Positions 9,540-21,780 of a stretch of DNA of 64,000 bases are shown here, in pieces. The first letter of the stretch is position 1. Each line of letters begins with the position of its first letter. The DNA lies in contig JAPWGK010000028.1 in NCBI GenBank assembly GCA_029641185.1, forward strand, positions 62,001 through 126,000. The letters run 5' to 3'. The stretch comes from Pseudofabraea citricarpa (taxonomy: Eukaryota; Ascomycota; Leotiomycetes; Helotiales; Dermateaceae). The notes below the pieces were generated by a model that was given only the letters and a program-made list of their open reading frames with translations, made no database searches and was not told the origin of the DNA. The translations under genes and the position numbers were made by a program.

Positions 9540-12500
9540 TTAGATACCGATCACACCACCAACAACATCTCTAATCATCTTAGCTGCTTCCGGATTACCA
9601 CCAAGGTTTGAAGAGTCATCGATAGCTGGATAAAAGAAGGCAGCGACTGCGATAATGATATACGCAGCAATGAGAAGAGCTCCTTCGAGGTAGTTAGATC
9701 GACCGTCGAGGACCAAAAAGTTGACGATGAAGGCGCTGACGAAGAGAGAGACCGTCTCAAAGAGTGTAAAGTAAAGAGTCATCTCTTTATTCATACACCA
9801 TCCTAACAAGACAACGAAAGGTGTGACGAAAAGGGCTAAACGGAATTAGTTGTGGCATTGATCAACTGGAAAGGGAACATACCAATCTGAATACTACTTC
9901 CAACAGCAACACCGATTGCGAGATCCATCTTATTCTTGCTCGCGACGGTAACTGCTGTCACGTGCTCGGCAGCGTTACCAACAATTGGGAGAATGATAAG
10001 ACCAACAAAGGCCTCACTGAGACCCGAGTTACCAGAGACGACAGCATCGATAGAATCAACCATGAATTCAGCACAAACAGCGACAAGACCAGTAGAGATG
10101 AGGAGCAGGACGACAGCCGTAGTACGAGAAATGTTATCGTCGTCGTCATCCTCCTCGACCTTAGCCACAGGAGGTACGGTCGTTTGAGCCGGAGTGAGTG
10201 TGCGGGTTGGACCAGATACTGTCTGGTTGAGGCGATCGGGCAAAGAATTGGTACGACGAATTCCATAACGGACACGAGGTACGGGTCCGACTGGAGCAGG
10301 TGCGACAGGTGAGGTGGTGAAGACGTTCTGAGAGAACGTCTTTGGGATTTGAGGTCGCATGCTGCCAAAACGAGATCGTCTTGTATTAGGGTCGACAACA
10401 GTTTGAGCTTCAAGATCATTCATCACAGCGAAATCAACACGGCGAGGGTCGTTGGGGCCATCGGGGGCTTTCTCTTCGACGATCTCATTGGAGACGACGC
10501 CTTCTTGGATGGCCCTATCATGGTGACGAGCAGCTCTACGTTCCCGCTTCTCCTGGCGCTTGCGTTCCTTCTTCAAAGCCTTCTTGGATAGGTGACTGCT
10601 TATGGAGTTCTTGCGGCTACGACGTTTTGGCTTCTCATTATCGGCATCTTCTGCACTCGTGTCAATGGCACCAAAACGGTGAGCCGTTTCCAGAGATTGG
10701 CCTTCCTGTGGTTGAGCATCTGTGTGAACTGGGCTGATGCTGCTGGTACCGATAGATGGGGTTCGAGTAGGTGGGTCAATCTCTTTAGAGCCGGCACTTG
10801 ACTTGCGACGTCTACGACCACCTCTCATAACTCTCTTGAAGCGTTTGGCAGTGTTATTTGAACCACTTGAGCCATCCGAGTCGGAACTTGATGATGAGTC
10901 GGAAGACGAGTCTGAAGACTCCATCCACGCGGCAACTGGACCAGGAGCAAGCTCCTCATCAATAATGTGTTGTGGCGTACTTTCATACATGTAGGCATGT
11001 GACTTGAGTTGAAAGATGAGGTACATTGCATAGACGAGAAGGAGGATCTAGTTTGAGATTAGCAATGAAATGCCGAAACAAATTACATTTGACTTACAAC
11101 AGAGGTACCACGGCTAACTTTCAAGACGCGGTCTGAAGCCTGATCTGCCTTTTCCGTGTTGAATGAAGCATGGAAGGCAGTCTAAAATATTAGCGTAAGA
11201 AGCCAAAACAGTGCGGGAGAACTTACAGGAAGCAACAAACTCATGACAGCCAGACTTAAAAGACATGCACTCATTTGTGTAACAGTACTGTTGTAGATCT
11301 GGGACAATTAGCTAGGCCAGGTTTATGATTCAGAATACTCATACCTGTTCACGGAAGCGCAGTCCACCAACGAGGAAACACATGCCTAGAATGAGGAGTA
11401 GGTTGGCAAGAATCGAGCCGAGCAAAGACGCTTGGACGATACGAATTTCACCCTAAATCAAGTCAATATTATTGAAATTCATCAGAGTTCGAAAGACTAA
11501 CCTTGGCAAGTGCAATGCTATGTGATTAGAAGAAGATGAACAGTGAGCATGGGTCTTTTGAAATCACGAATGGGAACAGCAGGCATGGAAAACAAATGAA
11601 ATGAACTGGATGATATGGGACGCGATTGATATGATAATGCCTTTAAGAGGGCTTCTCGCTCTTTCTTGTCTTGATCTCTCTAGAGAGGTGACATACATGC
11701 TGCGAAAAATTAGCCATGAGTTGTTCAGATTTGAGGGGAGAGCAACATACAAGATGATAAGCTCAACCGCGTTACCAAACGTTACATTCATCAGTGCGCC
11801 GATCGTATCACCCATTCTCTTGGCTACGCTTTCGGTAGCATGACTGAGTAAACCTGCCAAAGGTATGATAGCAATTGCATTCATTCCGAAGATAATCCCG
11901 GGGCTGAGGCCAGCTGCTTCTGCGGCAATACCGACGGGCACGAAAATCAGCAGGACATTGATCCAGCTGGAGAGGACGATGGATTTGGTTGTGAGCCAAA
12001 ACCTCGTGGCGACATTCTTTTTCTGCTTGGGTTCCTTGGGAGTTATGATATTCCCCTGCCCATCAACTTGCGGAGGTGGAGCTGGTGGAGGATTGCCAGC
12101 TGTGGTATCGTCGGCGGCCTTGTGGCGGTGTTGACTGGACTTGGAGGGCTCGCGGCGCAAGCCATTGGCATCGGTCGAGGGGAAGGGAGGTATGTCGCTG
12201 GCATTGCTGAGGCCAGTGTTGGTTTCGGGGATGGACGATGGGGATCTCGAAACGGAGTCTACGGGGTCTGTAGAGCGGCCATGCGCTTTGGTATGTGCCC
12301 AAGAGCGTATGCGATCTGAGTGTTTCTCGGAGTCAGGCGAAGTCTTCTTCATCGATGTTGCAGAAGGGGAAAGGGGAGTTTCTGATGTGAGGACGAGAGA
12401 GTGTGTTGATGGCGATGAAGGAATGGAGGGTGTTGGGAGGGGGAGCTGCGAGAAGGTGTTGAGGAGCAGAGGAGATTGTGAGGGCGAGGGAATCGCCTTT

Positions 12501-12547
12501 GTACTGTAGATAAGATGGGAATGGCGTCTCGCACTAGCGGGCAGCAT
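9540..12547 (-). CDS. Vacuolar-type Ca2+/H+ exchanger (CAX family) with long acidic loop
   Basis: Seven exons (12547-11751, 11517-11502, 11452-11345, 11298-11227, 11181-11098, 11047-9883, 9835-9540) give 845 aa. Both CAX signature repeats are present: GNAVELIIF in the first half and [20 protein letters not shown] with [19 protein letters not shown] in the second. These c-1/c-2 motifs form the Ca2+ path. About eleven membrane segments are predicted by eye. The protein is twice the length of yeast Vcx1-type exchangers because of a roughly 180-aa hydrophilic N terminus and a roughly 290-aa loop between the halves, rich in Ser/Asp and basic runs. Exon 2 is only 16 nt. The ATG at 12547 is in frame but the N terminus is low-complexity; an internal ATG at 12352 ([10 protein letters not shown]) is an alternative start. 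Expected role: proton-driven loading of Ca2+ into the vacuole. Confidence 0.9.
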
Positions 12548-13969
12548 CCGATGGACGGATTCTCAAAGAAAATGGCTGATTCGCCGCATGTTTCGTGGCG
12601 CAGCTGGATGTGGCCGGGAGTACCTTGGGACAAGCAAAAACAAGACGAATTCCGCTGGGCAACGAATGCTTTGCACCATCAAGCTATTTCCAAGCATCAC
12701 AAGCACCACAAGCATTGCGCGCCATGGCATTCGGCAACGGTAACTCCATCATCTCTCTTGATGCGGGGACAACAGAACAGGAAGCACTTACGCATCTCAG
12801 CTCCTCTCGATTTGATAGATCCAGCCAATAATAGCGGCGTATCGTGATGGTAAGGCTGCTGCTGCTATGAATGGACGAGAAGTACCGAGAGCTGGTGGAT
12901 AAAGTGGATTGTGATGAGTAGTAGGGTTGGGAGGTAGCGAGTAAGGCTAGACACCACGTTGTAGTTGTAGTTGTAGTCTAGAGCACGCGACAACGCAATA
13001 GCTATGAAAGGACGTTCTACTGGAATCAAAACAAGAAGAAAGACAACTGCTTTTTGTTCGGGCTATTCTGATTGCAGCTCAAACAATTCCATCATCTCAT
13101 TCAATTTCCCATCTCTTCTGACAAGGGTTCAAATCAAGGCTCTCTCCGCCAAGCCCCGGACGCCTCTTCACAACTCCACCTCTTTCTCTCGTGGGGGGGA
13201 GGAGCATCGTTTGCTGTCTCCATGGCCACTTGACCTTAAATCGTGTGTGTTGTTCTCTATCCGTGTTCCAGTGCTGTTTGTATGGATGTACGGTAGCAAT
13301 AATGACGATATAGCCTTTAACGTGCATCATCACATGTCTGTCTCTGTTCGTTCAAGCCAGCAAGCCAGCAACTCTCCATGTTGATCTCCAGCCGATACCC
13401 GAAGACGTCGTTTCAAGATGTGCAATTGCTGTGGCTGGTGACGCCGGAAATAAGCCAGCCTTGAATTAGACTGGTTGGCTCCCAGGCGAGCTAGGGTAAG
13501 CTGCACCGCCACAGTGAATCGTCATGGCTCCGGTTTTGCGGCATCCTTCCAACCAACGCACAATGAATGACTCAAGCTGACAGTTCTATGTGTCCTGACA
13601 CGATTCCCACCGACTCTATTCTGGAGTGGCAGCTCATGTACGGTACATCCGTTCGTAGTCGAGCCTGGCTGTGAGAACTGTATCGCTTAGTCTCCAACAC
13701 AATCATTTTTAGCTCTTTCAAGGAAATTGGCTACCATGGAGCAATGAGTATTGTTCACATTTTGCTATCAGCACCCAAGGTGGTCTTGCTCTGATGCAGA
13801 TTTCTCTGGGGTCTCAAAGTCTATGTCTGCTGTTTTGCTCTTTCTTGCACCTGCCAAATCACAAGGCTGATCTGATCCCATGAGATACTTATCTGAAAGC
13901 CGCAGAACACCCACACTACTTTATCAAAGGCAGGCCGTGGAGTATCCCATATCAGCCGCATTTCTGTGC

Positions 13970-14002
13970 TTTCTTTTCCTTTCTTTTCTTTTCTTTTCTT
14001 CA
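13970..14002. repeat. (TTTTC)n microsatellite
   Basis: An uninterrupted pyrimidine tract built from about six TTTTC/TTTCC pentamers. Confidence 0.85.
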
Positions 14003-14287
14003 AAACTCTTTTAAACTATTTTAAACCCTCCAGCCAGCCTGGAGATGGGGATACGCTATACAAGAAGTTGATGGATGTATGCCTTTGAGCTTTATTACAA
14101 CTATTTCTTCGTAGTCGTTATGTGCATCAACTGAATAAATGCTTGATGCTTCAATGCTTTTAGGGGGAGGTTGGCTTCTTACTTCAAAAGAGCATTCAAC
14201 TGGACTGGTTCTATGTATTTGGCCAAAAGTTTGTAGATGGTCATTCGCTTATGCAGAGTATCATGAAGTGAATTTGAAAAACTTCAT

Positions 14288-14300
14288 TCTATAAAAAGCT
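14288..14300 (+). promoter_or_regulatory. TATA box of the pentapeptide/F-box-like gene
   Basis: The string TCTATAAAAAGC lies about 140 bp before the ATG at 14438, a good match to a TATA box. Its use is inferred. Confidence 0.55.
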
Positions 14301-14437
14301 ACTTTGTGCTCGCTACTACCTTTTCGCTTGTTTTCTTTCCAAACCCCCATACCTTCATCTTTGTATGCCATCAGTCAATTCTAGCTACTCCTATCACTGC
14401 GCTTCTTTCAACCATAGAAGCATCGCTCCCTTGTCGA

Positions 14438-15713
14438 ATGGCCCTACGGGTACCCGGAAAGGATGGTTTCAATAGCTTTTCCTCACGCTTGAAAGACATC
14501 AACATTCGACACTCAACGCTGACATACTCCACGCTCGTGCGATGTAATATCCAGAGTTCCCGATTGATCAAATGCGAGCTAGTGGATTGCAGATGGAACA
14601 ATTGTCCTATCGTAAATTGTGACCAGTGCGCGACGATTTATGAACAGATGACCTTCTCGCAAAGGCTTGAGATGGAACCTTCCGGACCAGCATCTCCAAT
14701 CGCTGAAGAGTTGACGTTCTTCAACCTGGCCGAGCATTGCGATATTACATCCTCCTATCTCAACAAGTGTGCTCTCATCCACACCAGCTTACAAGACTCA
14801 AGCATGGTCGATTGCTTCGAACGCAGTTCCTCCAGATTTGGCGAATGTCATATAGTCACCACCTCTGACATAACCATTCCACTAAACTTGCTTCCAGCTG
14901 AGGTGCGCATGCTCATCTTCAGCTATGCCCTCCCTTGGCGTAAGAAGAAGATTCCAGTGCTTCTTGTTGCACTTCGAGCCAACATGAGGTTCTATGCAGA
15001 AGCTCTAGAGGTCTTCAACGACACGAACCTCCTGGAGCTGAGCAGCATTACCCCTTGGCCCAAGACTCCAAGCCAAGCATCCAGGCTAAAACATATCTCG
15101 ATCACCCATCGGCCCTTGTGAGTGCTAGTCCATTGCTTCCTTGACAGGCAACCATGTTAACATATATCTACCCAGCCTTGGATATTTTGGAATGCACTGT
15201 AGGTTATACCGTCTACCGCATTCGATGATCGGCTTTGTCAACCTCCGCAGCATACACCTATCGACTTTCTCACGCAAGACCTGTCTCGTCTGTATCGCAC
15301 GCTGCACGCTGCACTTTACCAAACTCACCCGGGTCTCCATCGTCGTTGTCACACAGCTCGGTCGGCCCGACGCACGAGACGCTGGGATCATGGCGGGCAC
15401 ACAGAAAAATGAAAAGAGGTTTTCGCAGGACATGGACACGATCAACCTCCACCTAGGCGTACCTGGACGACTAGAGAATATCGTGCCGCTCAACAACAGG
15501 TCCAGAGGTACCCTCACCAACAAATTCCCCGAGACGTGGTTCTGGGAAGCCCCCGCCCAGGGATTGCCTCTGCGCTGGAATCCCCCCCGTGAATTTGAAC
15601 GTGACGATGCTCTCCAGCATGGCAGGGTGCTGTCGCATGCCGAGATCGAAGAGATGGACAGTGCTGTGACGGAGTGGATGTCGGCTGGTTTCCATTTCGA
15701 TTCTGATTCGTGA
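14438..15713 (+). CDS. Pentapeptide-repeat-like protein with F-box-like motif
   Basis: Two exons, 14438-15117 and 15176-15713 (intron GTGAGT to CCCAG), give 405 aa. The N-terminal third shows a strict five-residue period: hydrophobic residues at I23, L28, L33, I38, L43, L48, W53 and I58, then I103, L108, L113, L118 and M123, with Cys often three places later (C36, C46, C51, C56, C61, C111, C126). This looks like two short pentapeptide-repeat (right-handed beta-helix) stacks. An F-box-like start follows, LLPAEVRMLIFSYALPW (151-167), then KIPVLLVALRANMRFYAEAL, a layout seen in fungal F-box-like/2EXR-type proteins. The C-terminal exon has no recognised domain. Role unknown; a ubiquitin-ligase adaptor is possible. 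The longer open frame upstream begins with GTG and lies partly before the TATA box, so ATG 14438 was chosen. Confidence 0.75.
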
Positions 15714-17131
15714 AGTCGGCATGGCGAGACCGTGAGAGGGTGAGAGAGGTGTGTTGTGTGGATGAGAATAAAAGGGGAGGCATAGGAGTGTGTAGCAAGT
15801 AGAGTCTCTGTCTCCGTCTCTGTCAGATTTAGAGGTAGAGTTCATGGTTTAGAGTAAAACTGAATGGAACTTGCTCTATTAAATGAAACTTTGCATATTA
15901 TGAAGCGCTTTCGAGATTGGCAGGATGTGTTACGGCGAGAGGAGTGATAGGCGAGGTAGCTTAAATTCTAGCTCCGCGTTCTCATTCTCCTCTCATCATT
16001 CTGTCTCTCTGTTCCTCTTTCTTTCTTTTTCAAACCTCCAGCCATCAGAATCTGAGGGCTACACTCTCGTGTCTGCTCTACGTGTAACTAGTAGATATCC
16101 CAACGGAACTTCAAGCTCCTAGCTTGGATCGTAGAGGTATGTACAAACAGTGTAATAAAGTCGCACAGCTACACAACAAGAAATTCTATTTATTACATGG
16201 CTCAGAATTTAATCTACTTTCGAAAAACTACGGTGCATGTGGAACACCTTATCCAAGTCCAAGCCCGAGTTCAAATTAAAAGTTTGATGAGACATTCAGA
16301 TCTAGAGGTGAAGCCGGGAGGACTATATTAATTGATGCTCAAGCCCCGTTGTGGAGTAGCTGACTGCGAGGTAAAGGAGAGTTTTGAGCTTGAACAATCG
16401 ATGTTTTTACTCGTGTACTTAGGCTGTCGAGTTCCTTCTTACCTTGACCCATTTTTAAATTTCTCCCTCTTGACAGGTGGTGGATATTCCTTTGAAGCTA
16501 TCTCTTGCCACTTTGGGGAAGCGTGGTAAGCCTTCTAGCTAGGTGGTGCAAGCAGCCTTTTGAGAGCAGCTACTGTTGCCGACTTTAGGAGTTGGGGCGT
16601 GACTAGCTAGCAAGAGTTAGAATAGGCCTTCATAAAATTCCAAACCATCCCTACCACGGTCGACGCCAAATTCCCAACGGCCACTCAAAGGGAAAGCTGT
16701 AAGTAAGACAAACTCAACGAGGCGTCGAGGGCAAGAACGCCGATTTTTTCTGTACTTCTGAGAGCTGCTGTTGCTTTTTTGATCTCTCGGTTGTTGACTT
16801 CTATGAGGTCGAGAAGATCTATCTTGCTGTCTAGAGACCAAATCCGCATACCTATAGGGCAATCATTGTGAAGAGAGTTTCTTTAGATCACTGGAGCTCA
16901 TTTTGCCATCTTTCCCTCCTAGCACAGATCAAGTATGCGTCACATTGTTACGAAAGCACAGACATATGCCATAAGTTATTCATCTATCATGTTCCTGCCT
17001 AAGAGCAGTACTTTATGTCATGTCCACCAAATAGTTCAAAACTGATGACCAATTGTTACTCCTACAATACCCTTCGTTCATTCGTAACACAAAACTCCAC
17101 AATTCCAATTCTTAACCTTCTAGATCCTATT
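15714..17131. other. Intergenic region between convergent genes
   Basis: 1.4 kb between the stop of the pentapeptide/F-box-like gene (+) and the 3' end of the amine oxidase (-). No coding signal or RNA gene was recognised. Confidence 0.5.
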
Positions 17132-19352
17132 TCACAACCTTGGCTTGTTCTCAGCGGCACAGCAATCCGCATCTTTAGCGACGAGGACAGAAGTGAGATT
17201 CTTGCTCGACGGGACGTCGATGGAAGGATTCGCACTAAAGAAATCTGCCGGCTTGATATACAGCTCGTGAATCTCAACAGGCCTGAATATTATTAGCATC
17301 TCGACAAAAATCCCAAATCGAACAACTTACATGACAGGCCAATCCTCAACACGAGGGTTGTGAGTCAATCCGAAGGCGTTCCAGACAACAACGTCAGTAT
17401 TCTCTACCGACTCGTTACGCTTCACGGCATCAGAGACGCCATCAATCTCATCTTGAGATTGCAAAGTATAGCGGCCACCAGCGAATAGCTCCCCGTCTTT
17501 GTATTTAGTGACCCAGACGTGATGCTGAGCAAATTGTGCTCGGCGTGCTTGGATGGAGTCCGGTTGCGCGAGCAGCATCTGTGTAGCAGCAGGAATAAAC
17601 TTGTAGCCTACGTTGCGACCAGAGACGGGATTTTGAACTGATGGATTGACCATCTTAATAACACGGTTATGTTGGGGAGCGGCATCTAGCCACTGCGACT
17701 TCTCGAGTACGGTCTGTTTGATCTCGTAGAAATTGCCGAACGGGTTCCGCTCTTTGTCGGATACGGCGTGGGATTCTTCTGAGATAATGCTGTTGTTGGG
17801 TCCATCGATTGCCGGGTCAATTCGTACGCAGAATATGTGTTGGTGGTTTTGTGCTAGTGCACCAGGGCTGACGATGTTTCCGTATGGCGATTTCTTGCCT
17901 GGGTCGATGGATACCACAGATACGATTCCAGTCGCCCTGGTCTCGACGGTGATTCCTCCAGATTGGTCAAACTTGTAAGCAAAAATGTACTCGTAGTTGG
18001 CCAAGGTGATGATGAACTGGATGACAAGTTCTCGGTGTCTTGTGACAACAGCACGACCCGTTCTCCAATTGGTGTGTTTCCAGGCAATTCCATTGTCTTG
18101 CTCGTGCAAGCAGATGACATTTGGACTAACGGATACAGTGCCATCTCCAGCTGTTGCCGTTCCGTCGAAATACTAAGAACGAATGAGCCTTTGTTAGGGA
18201 TAATAGTAAGTGAAACTGACCTTGATTGTCCCAAGACAATCACAGCCCAGCTGCAAGTTGTTGGCACAGTTTCCTGCTCCACCATCTCCGAAGTCGAAAG
18301 CTTGCTTGCGGAAGAATGGGGCACGCGCATCGGCGTATGGCACAGTCTTAGTAATGTTAGCGGTTTCCAGAAATCAAGGTGTTAAAACTTACCATCTCGC
18401 TGATACTTAATCGGTACAAGACACTTCTTCCATCATAGTGAATATCATGGACCGTTGCACCTTCACGGTGGTTGAAGCCAACTCTGAATCTCCACTTCTG
18501 CCACTCAACCAGACTCTCGTCGGTCACGTTGAATGAAGGGCCTTCCGGTTGAGAGACGTTTAATGGCTTCAGATCTTTGCGTAGCCCGTCCTTGAGCAAC
18601 TCCGGCACGTACTCAGACGGCGTGCAGTGCTCAATTGCATTTTTTGCTTTTGTTCCAACAGTGAAACCATCTCCTTCACCACCCGTTGCTAATTTGTCAA
18701 TTCGGACAAGTTTTCTTGTCGTAGCATCCATGACTGGGATCACAGGAAGCGGGTAGCCGTAGAAGTTAGAATCGGGATTACCAGATCGCTTATCTTGAGC
18801 GAAGCAAAGGCCCTGGAAATGGCGTTTCCGGTCTTCCTCCAAGTGGGAACCACCATATGGCCAAGGCTCGACGATGATATCGAAATTGTCTGGGACATTC
18901 AACTCGGCAATGGCTTCCTTGAATTCCGAAGACGCCCATACTGCCGCAGTAAGATGGTCAAATTCTCCCCTTGAAAAGTCAGCATGAGAGAGTACTCAAT
19001 CTGACGATGAGGTTACACACAATGTTAAGGCCGCATGATGAGCACTACTGATGACTTCATGTGCTACCACCTTTTCCGTAGTGACGTCGACTACCGATTC
19101 ATGGTATTCCGGTACTTTGCTACCCCCGATAACATCGTAGTGTACTCTTGCAAGGCGAGCTGGGCGAGGTGTGCTAGAGGTAAGAGCACCGCTGTGCTCA
19201 ATCTCGAGGAATTTCTGAAGCTCGGCCTTCAATGGCTCTTCCAACGAAATTGTTCTGAAATCAATAACCGTCTTCACATGAGCAGCACGAACGACATCGC
19301 GGGCTCGGTGTGCCTCGTCAACTGTCAACTGTTGGAGAGGATGAGGGGCCAT
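17132..19352 (-). CDS. Copper-containing primary amine oxidase (TPQ enzyme)
   Basis: Five exons (19352-19021, 18969-18393, 18346-18221, 18172-17331, 17282-17132) give 675 aa, normal for the family. The topaquinone precursor Tyr405 sits in LANYEYIFAY (N-Y-D/E consensus). Copper ligands are the HQH pair (His455, His457) in AQNHQHIFCV, plus the His of GLTHNPR. The catalytic base is the Asp of YADARAPFF (about residue 319). The order N2/N3 domains then catalytic beta-sandwich is intact, ending VEIHELYIKPADFFSANPS. The enzyme oxidises primary amines to aldehyde, NH3 and H2O2. No signal peptide is evident, so it is probably cytosolic or peroxisomal; the C terminus NKPRL is not a classical SKL but loosely resembles a PTS1. 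The permease at 22195 is divergent, 2.8 kb away. Confidence 0.94.
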
Positions 19353-19639
19353 GATTTGTTTGAGAGAGACTTAATTTCAGTGGAATAACTTTGAGCTTAG
19401 AGGAACAGACCAGAGACGTGGGAGATACATGAACTTATACCACCATTTGTACCACTCGCTTGAACCTTAGATCCATTCTTGGGAGGTCCAACCGAGAGTT
19501 TCTTACAACAGTAGCTCTTGTAAGCCACTACAAAACCTTAGTTTTACGACATAGAGACAGTAGATTCTCGCTTGTTACTAACAAAAAGGTACGTTCATAC
19601 ACTCAAGACACGAATTGTATGGCTATTATGCCAAATACC

Positions 19640-19695
19640 CGGCTTGCTCTACCCGATAACCGTTACCCGAGACTCGTTTGCCGCTACCCGGGATA
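19640..19695. repeat. TACCCG-rich island, possible element remnant
   Basis: Contains three TACCCG-type hexamers (CTACCCGATAACC, TTACCCGAGA, CTACCCGGGA). The same style of sequence, CTACCCGCTACCCGAGATAA, flanks the left arm of the AT-rich element at 21141, so it may be a solitary remnant of that family. Confidence 0.4.
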
Positions 19696-21171
19696 GCAAA
19701 GTCTTGACATACAAAACCACATGACCGAACGCTGTTCTCATATAAGTTGGGTGACATCGCGATTGAAAAGTAGCTGCAAACTGCACTCTATAGTCATCTA
19801 ATCTTTTACTACTATGTAAAGTGCTTGTCGCCGTTATTATCGACCGACAATTGCTAAGCGACCCCTCAAAACTGTTAACCAGGCTGTTCCGTACATAAAG
19901 TTTACCCTTCCCTAATACCAACACAATTTAGCTTTATACTAGATACTTGCTTTGAATTGTTACTATAGAGCCTCTATGGCGAGGCAATTCTCGTAGAGTA
20001 CCACGAACATAACAGCGTTGATTCTTACTTCATCTATTGTTTTGTCTATCTTGACTGTTTTTGAAGATCAACGCGAGTTACAACCGATATGCTGAAATTG
20101 AATGTATCTCAGCATTGAAGATAATTTTAATCTCAACAGCTATCACAACCAAAGACAGGACATCTTGCCCCACGCAGGCTGAATAAAACCAACAGTTATG
20201 AAAGAGCCTTATTATAAGTTCCTCAGATAAATTCTCAAATAGAATTTGCATCGTGTACTGTCTATATTACATATGTTTTAAGAATTGTATTTTCCAATGA
20301 GAGAAAATCAAACAGCATAAATAATTCATAATGCACTACCTAGTCTATGAAGATGGAAGTTTTGAAGCCTCCCAAGCCTCCCCCGCCCCCCGCATTAAGC
20401 GAGGCCGGACACAGGAATTGACAATAGTCTTCCATTTGAAGAATCAAGCTACTCCTACTCACATGACTCAACTAACAAGATATTAAAAGACCAACTGCCA
20501 TTGTCGAATAGTGATCCAGCTCAATCAACCATTACGAGATCCTAACAAGAACGAGTCATAGCTGGCTACCTACCTACTTGATTTCCACGACGCTTTCAGG
20601 CATACGACTTATTGTTTTAATTCCGCACTCACCAGGTACTTCGTTCAATGCGACGATGGGCCAGAACTGCCGGCAGCTGCGCATCTGGTAACAACAGCCG
20701 TGGAAACCGATCGCTGCGTAACAGCCAACGGAATCGATGAATTCTGTAACAACAAGCGTGAAGAAACAAGGAAGCGCTGAAGGTTTGCTGAAGCAAGTTC
20801 TGAAAGGAGGTTACAGCTCACCTATCGATCACTAGTACTTAGTTGTTCGGTGCCTCAGAAACCCGAGATAAACCTCTAGCATGACTTAAGGACTGAAAAC
20901 GGCCTAGCCATAATAAGGAATGGATAGGGAGGCTTGATTCTTGAATTTGAAGGCTGATTTTATATCAAGCAAACCCCAGGCCAAGAATGAATGGAGAATC
21001 GAGATAAACTCCTAACTTACTAAGAGCATTAGTTCAGCTCACAAATCTATTTTGGATAACAAGTCTCATAGTCCCCTGTCTCAAAGATAGATCTCCGCTC
21101 GATGCAGGGTTTAGAGATACAGTTTAGCAGGTCCCCATGGGCTACCCGCTACCCGAGATAACGAGACTATA

Positions 21172-21780
21172 GGTCGGGTCACCCACTAGGATTAGCTCGG
21201 ATCATCCACCCGATTAGGCCACAAGTACCGACGGATACTTAGAGGTTAAGTAATATATTTAGAATATATTTAGAATATATTAAGAATTAAACGTATTAAT
21301 AAACCTTTTAACTAATTATTTTATTAATTTTCTTTAAAGATTATTTATTAGTAAACGATTTTAATTTAATTTTAAAACTAAATATATTTATAAAAATTAA
21401 TTATATAAAAGATACTTATAATAATTATAATTTATTAGTAATTTATTAATAATATATTATTAATATAATATCTAAAATAAAAAAAATTCTAAGTAAATTT
21501 ATATTTCTAATATATTATTAATATATTAAAAAGATATTAGAAATATATTAAAAATATATTATATATATTTCTTAAAAAAAATTATATAATATATACTAGG
21601 TATATCTTTCTAGACTTAATTTTCTCTAAATAAATCAAATTTCTAATTAGAATTTTAATAGCGTTATTATTTACTAAGTTATAGAAGATCCGAGTCTAAA
21701 AAATAAGTTTCGCAGCTTTCGCTTAGTAGTTTCCCTAATCGGGCAGGTGACGGGAGCTAATCCCAGTGGGTGACCCGACC
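21172..21780. mobile_element. AT-rich element with 47-bp terminal inverted repeats, RIP-like interior
   Basis: The arm at 21172-21218 (starts GGTCGGGTCACCCACT) is an inverted copy of 21734-21780, about 40 of 47 positions matching. The arms are GC-rich, whereas the interior (about 21240-21720) is almost pure A/T. No open frame or transposase was seen. This fits a MITE or a gutted TIR transposon hit by repeat-induced point mutation. Target-site duplications could not be fixed because flanking sequence partly matches (CGAGATAAC occurs outside both arms). Confidence 0.65.

Larger units (their letters stand above)
12548..14437. other. Intergenic region, divergent promoters
   Basis: 1.9 kb between the divergent exchanger (-) and the pentapeptide/F-box-like gene (+). 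It holds a pyrimidine (TTTTC)n microsatellite at about 13970-14000. No further gene was supported. Confidence 0.5.

Noticed and set aside
13115..13145. GGGTTCAAATC string resembling a tRNA T-arm
   Set aside because: No complementary stem on either side and no other arms.
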